The notes under the pieces were generated by a model. It had not been told where the DNA came from. It searched no databases and saw nothing but the letters and a program-made list of their open reading frames with translations. A stretch of 64,000 bases of DNA, taken from Aptenodytes patagonicus. Lineage: Eukaryota > Chordata > Aves > Sphenisciformes > Spheniscidae. The translations under genes were made by a program, and so were the position numbers. Each line of letters starts with the position of its first letter. Position 1 is the first letter of the stretch. Where the stretch lies: positions 45,784,849 to 45,848,848 of the forward strand of contig NC_134981.1 of NCBI RefSeq assembly GCF_965638725.1, given 5' to 3'. Of this stretch, positions 55,680 to 64,000 are shown piece by piece.

Positions 55680-58600
55680 TCACCCAAAATCCAATCCCTT
55701 TGAGGTACACATCGGACTTCCCCATCCTTCCGCATTATCCACCAAGTGCACCCAGGTCCTTGAGCAAAAGCAATCCCGCGGATGGGTTTGCCTTTGCCCG
55801 AGGCAGGAATAACCCAGACTGTCTTCCCCAGCATATTTTTTTATGTGCACTACAGGGACTTTATTCCCATCTACAGTACGTAAAAGTTCTGACTGGGCAG
55901 GGCCAGCTCGATTGGCAGATCCCCGAGTGTTGACTAACCCGGTGGCCTTTGCTAAATGTGTGTCCCAATGTTTGAGCGTCCCAGCACCCATTGCTCTCAG
56001 CGTAGTCTCTAACAGTCCATTGTATTGTTCGATTTTCCCGGAGGCTGGTGCATGATAGGGGATGTGATACACCCACTCGATGCCGTGCTCTTTGGCCCAG
56101 GTGTCTATGAGGTTGTTTCGGAAATGAGTCCCGTTGTCTGACTCAATTCTTTCTGGGGTGCCATGTCGCCATAGGACATGCTTTTCAAGGCCCAGGATAG
56201 TGTTCTGGGCGGTGGCATGGGGCACGGGATATGTTTCCAGCCATCCGGTGGTTGCCTCCACCATTGTAAGCACGTGGCGCTTGCCTTGGCGGGTTTGTGG
56301 GAGTGTGATATAATCGATCTGCCAGGCCTCCCCATAGTTATATTTCAACCATCGTCCTCCATGCCAGAGGGGCTTTAACTGCTTGGCTTGCTTGATTGCA
56401 GCGCATGTTTCGCATTCATGGATAACCTGCACAATAGTGTCCATGGTCAAGTCCACCCCTCGATCACGAGCCCATCTGTATGTTGCATCTCTTCCTTGGT
56501 GACCTGAGGTGTCATGGGCCCACCGAGGTATAAAAAATTCACCCTTGTGTTGCCAGTCCAGCTCCACCTGAGCCACTTCAATCTTAGCAGCCTGATCCAC
56601 CTGCTGGTTGTTCTGATGGTCTTCAGTGGCCCGACTCTTGGGTACGTGAGCATCTACGTGACGGACTTTTACAACCAGGTTCTCCACCCGGGCAGCAATA
56701 TCTTGCCACAATGCGGCAGCCCAGATGGGTTTGCCTCTGCGCTGCCAGTTGCTCCGCTTCCATTGCTGCAACCACCCCCACAGGGCATTTGCCACCATCC
56801 ATGAATCAGTATAGAGATAGAGCACTGGCTCCTTTTCTTGATCAGCAATGCCTAAAGCCAGCTGGATGGCCTTGAATTCTGCAAATTGGCTCGATTCACC
56901 TTCTCCTTCAGCCGTTTCTACAACTTGTCGCATAGGACTCCATACAGCAGCTTTCCACCTCCGATGCTTTCCCACAAGACGACAGGACCCATCAGTGAAC
57001 AGGGCATATTGCTTCTCATTTTCTGGTAGTTCATTATACATTGGGGCCTCCTCAGCACGCGTCACCTCCTCCTCTGGCTATATTCCAAAATCTTTGCCTT
57101 CTGGCCAATCCATGATCACTTCCAGGATTCCTAGGCGACTGGGGTTTCCTATTCGAGCCCGTTGTGTGATCAGTGCGACCCATTTACTCCACGTAGCATC
57201 AGTTGCATGATGTGTACAGGGGACCCTCCCTCTGAACATCCAGCCCAGCACCGGCAGTCGGGGTGCCAGGAGGAGCTGTGCTTCAGTGCCGATCACTTCC
57301 GAGGCAGCATATGAAGGGGTTTGAGCTGCTAACATCTCTCTTTCAGTTGGAGTATAGCGGGCCTCAGATCCCCTGTATCCCCGACTGCAAATCCCCAGGG
57401 GTCGACCTCAACTCTCCCCAGGTGCTTTCTGCCAGAGGCTCCAGGTAGGGCCATTCTCCCCGGCTGCGGTGTAGAGCACGTTTTTTACATCTTGCCCTGG
57501 CTGGACTGGCCCCAGGGCTACTGCATGAACTCTCTCCTGTTTAATTTGTTCAAAGGCTTGTCGTTGCTCAGGGCCCCATTTGAAATCGTTCTTTTTTCGG
57601 GTCACTTGATAGAGAGGGTTTACAATCAGACTGTAATTTGGAATATGCATTCTCCAAAAACCCACGACGCCTAAGAAAGCTTGTGTTTCCTTTTTGCTGG
57701 TTGGTGGAGACATGGCTGTTATTTTGTTGATCACATCCATTGGGATCTGACGACGACCATCTTGCCATTTTATTCCTAAAAACTGGATCTCCTGTGCAGG
57801 TCCCTTGACCTTACTTTGTTTTATGGCAAAACCGGCCTTCAGCAGGATTTGGACTATTTCCTTCCCTTTCTCAATAACTTCTCCTGCTGTGTTGCCCCAC
57901 ACGATGATGTCATCAATGTATTGCAGGTGTTCCGGAGCTCCACCCTGTTCCAGTGCAGTCTGGATCAGTCCATGGCAAATGGTGGGGCTGTGTTTCCACC
58001 CCTGGGGCAGTCGGTTCCAGGTGTACTGGACGCCCCTCCAAGTGAAAGCAAACTGTGGCCTGCACTCTGCTGTCAAAGGGATTGAGAAAAACGCATTAGC
58101 GATATCAGTTGTGGCATACCACTTGGCTGCCTTTGACTCCAGTTCGTATTGAAGTTCTAGCATGTCCGGCACGGCAGCACTCAGTGGTGGCGTGACTTCA
58201 TTTAGGCCACGATAGTCTACTGTCAGTCTCCACTCTCCATTAGACTTCCGCACTGGCCATATGGGACTGTTAAAGGGTGAGCGAGTCTTGCTTATCACTC
58301 CTTGGCTCTCCAGTCGACGAATCGGCTTATGGATGGGAATCAGGGAGTCTTGGTTGGTGCGATATTGCCGCCGGTGCACTGTGGTGGTAGCGATTGGCAC
58401 CTGTTGGTCTTCGACCTTCAGCAACCCCACAACAGGTGGGTCCTCCGAGAGACCAGGCAAGGTGGACAGCTGTTTAATTTCCTCCGTCTCCAAGGCAGCT
58501 ATACCAAAAGCCCACCGGTACCCTTTTGGGTCCTGGAAATACCCTCTCCTGAGGTAGCCTATGCCAAGGATGCACGGAGCCTCTGGGCCAGTCACAATGG

Positions 58601-58853
58601 GGTGCTTCTGCCACCCATTCCCAGTTAGACTCACTTCGGCTTCCAATGCAGTTAGCTGTTGGGATCCCCCCGTCACCCCAGAAATACAGATGGGTTCTGT
58701 CCCTATATATCTTGATGGCGTTAGGGTACACTGTGCACCGGTGTCTACTAGAGCCTTATACTCCTGTGGGTCTGATGTGCCAGGCCACCGAATCCACACA
58801 GTCCAGTAAACCCGGTTGTCCCTTTCCTCCCCCTGGCTGGAGGCAGGGCCCCT
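55680..58853 (-). pseudogene. ERV-L copy D pro-pol
   Basis: Protease DTGAQCTLT (about 58735), RT LPQGWKHSPT and YIDDIIVWG (about 57915), RNase H FTDGS (about 57000), integrase with HDTSGHQ...HECETC, WQIDYITLP, ESDNGTHF and KIEQYNG. Breaks: CGA to TGA after KAPGES (about 57408), TCG to TAG (about 57078), and a frameshift near 55835. At 57304-57329 a 26-base inversion replaces the YEGV-stop-AA stretch of copies A and B, leaving that place open. Confidence 0.88.
57304..57329. other. 26-base micro-inversion in copy D pol
   Basis: Bounded by GCAGC and GCTGC, which are reverse complements. The whole segment is the exact reverse complement of the homologous segment in copy A (9774-9799 region), while sequence on both sides aligns in the usual direction. 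On the - strand the inverted form reads AAQTPSYAAS and has no stop. Confidence 0.85.
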
Positions 58854-60928
58854 CTAATCCTCATCACAGTACTCGTTTCTCATTTCTTGTACGTATGAGT
58901 CAGAAGTTTCTTCATTAAGATCAGGAGTAAGATCAGCCCTTCTACTCTCTCTGGGGAACTGCCCGCTGGAAACTGGAGCAGCAATTTTCCTGGAAGAACC
59001 TCTTTCTGTGATTGTTTTCCCTTGCAATTCACGTACCCGTGCCCCTAGGGCTGCGGTAGGTTTCCCATCCCACTTCCTCATGTCCTCTCCGTGGTCACGC
59101 AGATAAACCCATAGGGTGCCCCGTGGTGTGTACCCTTTATATTCTCTCTCTTGAGCAAAAGAACGCTGACTCCTAATAGCCGAGATACTGGTCCGTACAG
59201 GTGGGGAGTAGGACCTATCCTCTCTGAGTTGCTGGATCTCCCAGGACAGTTTCTCCACAGCCGTGACGAGGGAGGAAGAGAGACTTTCCTCATATTGCCG
59301 GAGTTGACTAGCCAATTCATCCACTGTTTGTCCCTCTCCATCTTTCCAGGTTATCACTGCCAATGAATTGGCATATGACGATGGTGCGCTCCTTATAAAC
59401 TTCCGCCACATAGGTCGTGTGCACTGGACTTCGTCTGGATCTTTGGATAGCTGTTCATTGCTCAGGTCACCATAAATCACCTCCAGCACAGCTAATTCTC
59501 TTAGGAACTGGATACCCTTCTCCATGGTAGTCCACTTCCCTGGGCGAGATATGACATCTTCCTTAAAGGGATACCTTTCCTTCACGCTTGACAAGAGTCA
59601 CCTCCAAAGGCTGAGGACTCGTGTCCCTTTTCCAATCGCTTTGTCAGTGCCCCCTTCCCTGGAAAGGGATCCCAGCTGCTTGGCTTCTTTACCCTCTAAT
59701 TCCAGGCTACTGGCCCCATTCTCCCAGCATCGGAGCAGCCAGGTGGCAATATGCTCGCCTGGACGACGGCTGAAATCTTTTCGTATATCTCGCAGCTCAC
59801 TCAGGGATAGAGATCGGGTGGTTACTGCCTCTTTCATGAATTCTTCCTCTTCTTCCTCCCCGAGCAGCGGAAGGCCCTCCTCCTCCTGTTCTCGTGATGG
59901 CCCTTCTCCAGGGTAGTCTGCCTCATCCACTTCTTCCTCCGTCTCCCCTTTAGAAGAAGCTTCTTCCTCCCTTACTAAACGAGCCGACTTGCACTTCCAA
60001 GATTTCTTCTTGTGTACAGGGGCGACTGATACCGGCGCAGGTTGGCTTTTTGGTTCAGCCGCAGGGCCTGTCGCCGGCGTCGGAGTGGCCGCAGGGCCTG
60101 TCACCGGGGTCTGAGTGGCCGCAGTGCCTGTCACCGGGGTCAGAGTGGCCGCAGGGCCTGTCGCTGGGGTCGGAGTGGCTGCAGGGTGTGTTGTTTTACC
60201 GTCAGATCCAGAGACCTTCTCTTCCCTTTGAGGGTACTGAATGGTGTTGAACAGGGCTCGGTAGGCATGGGCCAGGCCCCAGCACGGTGCAATGATCTGC
60301 ATCTCTCTGGAGTTGCCAGGGTGACAGCATACTTTGTCCAAATATTCCACTAACTTTTCAGGATTCTGCACTTGCTCAGGGGTGAAGTTCCAAAACACTG
60401 GGGGTGCCCATTGGCCTAGGTACTTGCCCATCTTGTCCCACACACCCTGCCACTCATAACTATCCAGCCTTGGGGCAGATCTCTGGATGATATTCTTAAA
60501 TTGCTTATTAACCTTAGACAAAACCGAAAAAGTATTCCAAAGAAATAGCAATAGAAGTATCTTAACGACCCAAGGATGTTCAAAATACTGAAAAGTTACT
60601 GTCATGAAGGAAGAGATATCATAGAAGAAGGTAGCGACGCTGCCATTCTTGTATTTCCTCCGCAAAAAAACTCTCAGAAAAGTTACTGTAATTGCTAGTT
60701 GTCTCCACAAAGTGGTATCCGTAGTACAGTAATGGCTTCATTGCGAAATTTACATACCAAATTAAGCCCAAGGTCAATGTTTTAAAAATAAACCTCCCAA
60801 GCGGAACATCTCCAATCACTGCAGACCACAGCCAACTGCAAAAACCAACACCAGTCTCTAACGTACAACAAAAAAAGGAGCACGATGCAGATTAGACAAA
60901 TCAATATCGAGAACAGAGGAACCGTCAT
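58854..60928 (-). pseudogene. ERV-L copy D gag
   Basis: Starts MTVPLFSILICLICIVLLFL, again a hydrophobic N-terminus. A two-base deletion follows near 60865 and a one-base insertion near 60650. The membrane region (NYSNFS and NGS sequons, PWVVKILLLLFLWN) and WQGVWDKMGKYLGQW are recognisable. The Thr/Pro repeat has about four units. A CGA to TGA change at 59595-59597 stops the capsid-like region (SLWR-stop-LLSSVKERYPF). It ends NEYCDED then TAG AGG GGC CCT, as in the other copies. Confidence 0.85.
60062..60190 (-). repeat. 30-base gag minisatellite, about four units, copy D
   Basis: Units encode AATPTPATGP, AATLTPVTGT, AATQTPVTGP and AATPTPATGP. It is the same repeat as in copy A but about ten units shorter. 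Confidence 0.9.
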
Positions 60929-61007
60929 CGTGACCCACAACTGTTAACAGATATAAATTCCTTAATACGCTCCGGTTAATCTGTTATTATCTCAAACCCT
61001 TCGTGCC

Positions 61008-61550
61008 TGTCGTGGTTTAACCTCAGTCGGCAACTGAGCACCACACAGCCACTCGCTCACTCCCCCCCACCCGGTGGGATGGGGGAGAGAATTGGAAGAG
61101 CACAAGTGAGAAAAACTTCTGGGTTGAGATAAAAACAGTTTAATCATTGAAATAAAATGATAATAATAATAATAATAATATGATAATAATAATACACAAA
61201 GCAAGTGATGCATAGTACAATTGCTCACCACCCGCCGACCAATGCCCAGCCAGTCCCCGAGCAGCGGCCCCCCCGGCCAGCTTTCCCCAGTTTATGTACT
61301 GAGCATGACGTCCCATGGTATGGAATGTCCCTTTGGCCAGTTTGGCTGTGCCCCCTCCCAGCTTCTTGTGCACCTCCAGCCTTCTCAGTCAGTAGAGCAT
61401 GGAAACCTAAAGAGTCCTTGGCTAGTGTAAGCATTACCTAGCAACAACTAAAACATCGGTGCATTATCAACTTTGTTCTCATCCTAAATCCAAAACACTG
61501 TACCAGCTACTAGAAAGGAAATTGACTCTATCCCTGCCGAAACCAGGACA
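61008..61550 (-). mobile_element. solo ERV-L LTR inserted beside the copy D PBS
   Basis: A complete TG...CA LTR with an (AAT)n tract, flanked by a perfect duplication GTGCC (61003-61007 and 61551-61555). It separates the PBS from the gag leader of copy D, in the same orientation. Confidence 0.95.
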
Positions 61551-61552
61551 GT

Positions 61553-61570
61553 GCCCCACGTTGGGCGCCA
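61553..61570 (-). promoter_or_regulatory. primer-binding site, tRNA-Lys(1,2) type, copy D
   Basis: TGGCGCCCAACGTGGGGC on the - strand, identical to copy A, eight bases from the 5' LTR. Its last bases overlap the target duplication of the solo LTR. Confidence 0.9.
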
Positions 61571-61578
61571 AAAAGGAC

Positions 61579-62141
61579 TGTTGTGGTTTAACCTCAGTCG
61601 GCAACTAAGCACCACGCAGCCGCTTGCTCACTCCCCCCTCCCCCGGTGGGATGGGGGAGAGAATTAGAAGAGCACAAGTGAGAAAAACTCGTGCGTTGAG
61701 ATAAAAACAGTTTAATAATTGAAATAAAATAAAATACTACTACTACTACTAATAGTAAGAAGAATACACAAAGCAAGTGATGCACAGTGCAATTGCTCAC
61801 CATCTGCTGACCGATGCCCAGCCAGTCCCCGAGCAGCGGCCCCCCCGGCCAGCTTTCCCCAGTTTATGTACTGAGCATGACGTCCCATGGTATGGAATGT
61901 CCCTTTGGCCAGTTTGGGTCAGCTGTCCTGGCTGTGCCCCCTCCCAGCTTCTTGTGCACCTCCAGCCTTCTCAGTCGGTAGAGCATGGGAAGCTGAAAAG
62001 TCCTTGGCTAGTGTAAGGACTACCTAGCAACAACTAAAACATCAGTGCGTTATCAACATTGTTCTCCTCCTAAATCCAAAACACAGCACTGTACCAGCTA
62101 CTAAGAGGGAAATTAACTCTATCCCTGCCGAAACCAGGACA
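61579..62141 (-). mobile_element. 5' LTR of ERV-L copy D
   Basis: 563 bp, TGTTGTGG...CCAGGACA, with the (TAC)n tract shared with 54713-55264. It includes the 14-base gtcagctgtcctgg block absent from the 3' LTR. Confidence 0.92.
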
Positions 62142-62146
62142 CTAAT

Positions 62147-64000
62147 GGAAGGGAACAGGCTCTGTAAGGGAGGCTTCGGAGCCAGCTGGGCATGAATTGT
62201 GCATTAGTACCAGGAGGAAGCAGCGGATGATAATGGTTGGAGATCCCTTTCTGCAGGGGATGGAGGTACCCATCTGCTGACCAGACATGCTGTCATGGAA
62301 GGTTTGTTTCTTGCTAAGGGCCCATATCCAGGATGGTTGTGGAGAGACTGTTAAGAGTTGTCTGGCCCTTGGACTATTACCTCTTGCTGTTCATCCATAT
62401 GGGCACCAATAACACTGCCAGGGGAGACCTGGAATATATCAAGGGTAACTGCGGAGCTCTGGGGACAAAGGTGAGGGACATGTGTGGTATTCTCAAACCT
62501 ACATGAGGAGCGGATGCATTCTGTGAGTTAACAGCTGGCTGCATGGCTGGTGTTGCAGGCAGTACTTTGGCTTTTATGACTGTGGGTCCCTCTGAGGAAT
62601 GAGGATTGCTAGGGAGAGCCAGGATCCATCTGACAAGGTGAGGCAAGAGCATCTTTGCCAACAGGCTTGAAAATGACCTTCAACTTGGTATGTTGGGTGA
62701 TGGAGTTCGTACCATGAAGTGACATGAGGGAATGGAAAATGGGGTGGAAAGTACATGGGGCGGGGTGATGGGAGCGAGAAAGCACTTGGAAGGATAAAGC
62801 AGGACAAAAGGGCCCACTTCAAGTGCCTCTGCACAAATGCACACAGCCTGGGAAACAAACAAAGTGCTAGAGCTCTGTGTGCAGATGAAGAACCGTGATG
62901 AGTAGCTGAGCTGTGGTGGGAGAGCTCATATAACCACAGTTCTGTAGTGGATGGATTCAGACTCTTCAGAAAAGACAGGCAGGGAAGAAGAGGAGGGGAA
63001 TTGGCCTCTATGTGAAGGACCAGATTGAATACATGGACCTCTTCTATGGAATGGGCAACAGGCTGATTGAGAGCTTGTTGGCCAAGATGGGAGGAGAGGT
63101 CAGTGAGGGTGACATGGTGGGAGTTACAAACTACCTGATCAGGATTAGAAAGCGGTCAGTCATCTTTAAACAACTGGAGGAATTCTCTGGATCACAGACC
63201 CTGTTCTTTATGGAGGACTTAAACCTCCCTGACATCTGCTGGAAGGGCAACACAGAGGGATGCAAGTAGTCAAGGAGATTTCTGGAGGAATAACTTCTTG
63301 ACACAGGTACTGGATGGGCCAACCAGGAGTGACGCACAACTGAATCTGCTATTCACTAACAAGAAAGAACTGGTTGAGGATGTGATAATCAATGGCAGCC
63401 TTGGCTGTAGCGACCATGAAATAGTGGAGCTCAAGATCCTGAGGGGACTGAGGAAGGAGAGTAGCAGAGTACAGACCCTAGACTTCAGGAGAGCAGATGT
63501 GGTCTTATTCAGGGGACTGGTAGAGAGGATCCCATGAGAGACAGCTCTGAAGGGCAAAGGAACTCCAAAGAACTGTCAGGTCTTTAAGGACACCCTCCTT
63601 CAAGTACATGAATGGTCTATCCTGATACTCAGGAAACCAAGTAGGCCAACTTGGCTGATTAGCCAAGGGAGGTCATAACTGAGGTCCAATGCAAAAGGAT
63701 GTGCACAGGAGGTGGAAGCAAGGACAGTCTACAAAGGAGGAATTTAGAAACATTGCCTGGGCATGCAGGGATGGTATTAGGAAAGCCAAAGCTCAACTTG
63801 AATTGAGATTTGCAAAGGACATAAAGGGCAATGAGAGCTTCTGCTGCTACATTATGAGTAAAAGAATAAACAAGGAAAATGCAGGCTTGCAGCTTAATGG
63901 GGCAGGTGATTTAGTGACAGCAGAGGTAGCTAAGGTACTCAATGCCTTTTTTGCTTCAGTCTTCACAAACATTGTCTCCCAAGTCTCTGTGCTTAGAGAT
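62147..64000 (+). mobile_element. old CR1 LINE, right half (ORF1 esterase to ORF2 endonuclease), runs off the window
   Basis: Continues the element cut at 54712. A degraded esterase region starts near 62230 (MVVGDPFLQG). The ORF2 endonuclease pieces are at 63012-63537 (FFMEDLNLPDICWKGN, CSDHEIVELKILRG, LDFRRADVVLF) and the linker towards FFASVF is at 63947. Many stops; it is clearly older than the young CR1s. Confidence 0.75.

Larger units (their letters stand above)
54713..62141 (-). mobile_element. ERV-L-like provirus, copy D
   Basis: A perfect five-base duplication CTAAT (54708-54712 and 62142-62146) flanks it. 3' LTR 54713-55264, pol, gag, PBS at 61553-61570 and 5' LTR 61579-62141. A solo LTR (61008-61550) sits between the PBS and gag. 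Both proviral LTRs share a (TAC)n tract, unlike the (AAT)n of all other copies, which confirms the pairing. Antisense to NCBP1. Confidence 0.92.

Overview
This is vertebrate nuclear DNA, almost certainly from a bird. It is packed with CR1 LINEs whose 3' ends carry the ATTCTATG octamer, and with avian-type ERV-L proviruses and their solo LTRs. The single host gene I recognise is NCBP1 (nuclear cap-binding protein subunit 1, CBP80), on the + strand. Six internal exons are visible (18226-18396, 36975-37072, 44040-44103, 50617-50727, 52028-52092, 52854-52916). They encode about residues 243-433 of a roughly 790-residue protein. The exon phases fit each other and no exon contains a stop. Earlier and later exons are outside the window or lost. 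The intron 50728-52027 has a textbook minor-spliceosome (U12) donor. Layout: 1-3602 is a degenerate gammaretrovirus-like provirus on the - strand (pol, gag, leader, 5' LTR). 3603-6471 is mostly unrecognised sequence. 6472-7148 is a CR1 3' end. 7149-14391 is ERV-L copy A (-), whose 803-codon gag is still open. 14638-15772 holds two adjacent solo LTRs. 16500-18225 is CR1 debris fused directly to an NCBP1 exon. 18974-34210 is ERV-L copy B (+), holding a CR1 (20718-23425) in gag and ERV-L copy C (-, 26256-32037) in pol; copy C itself holds another CR1 (28908-29740). 38602-39077 is an older LTR, and 39185-43167 is a near full-length CR1 with ORF1 and ORF2. 45204-49230 is one young and one old CR1. 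54713-62141 is ERV-L copy D (-), inserted in an old CR1 (54200-54712 and 62147-64000) and carrying a solo LTR next to its primer-binding site. The ERV-L copies share one plan: LTR, a tRNA-Lys(1,2)-type PBS, gag, an in-frame TAG, pro-pol (protease, reverse transcriptase, RNase H, integrase), a short 3' UTR and LTR. I see no env and no dUTPase. Their Gag is unusual: it starts with about three hydrophobic segments and a loop with N-glycosylation sequons, followed by a Thr/Pro/Ala repeat whose copy number differs between copies. The density and nesting of young elements inside a dosage-sensitive housekeeping gene that should be Z-linked by synteny suggest the W chromosome (a W gametolog of NCBP1) or another ERV-rich, low-recombination region. 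That is inference. No tRNA, rRNA, CRISPR or bacterial feature was seen.
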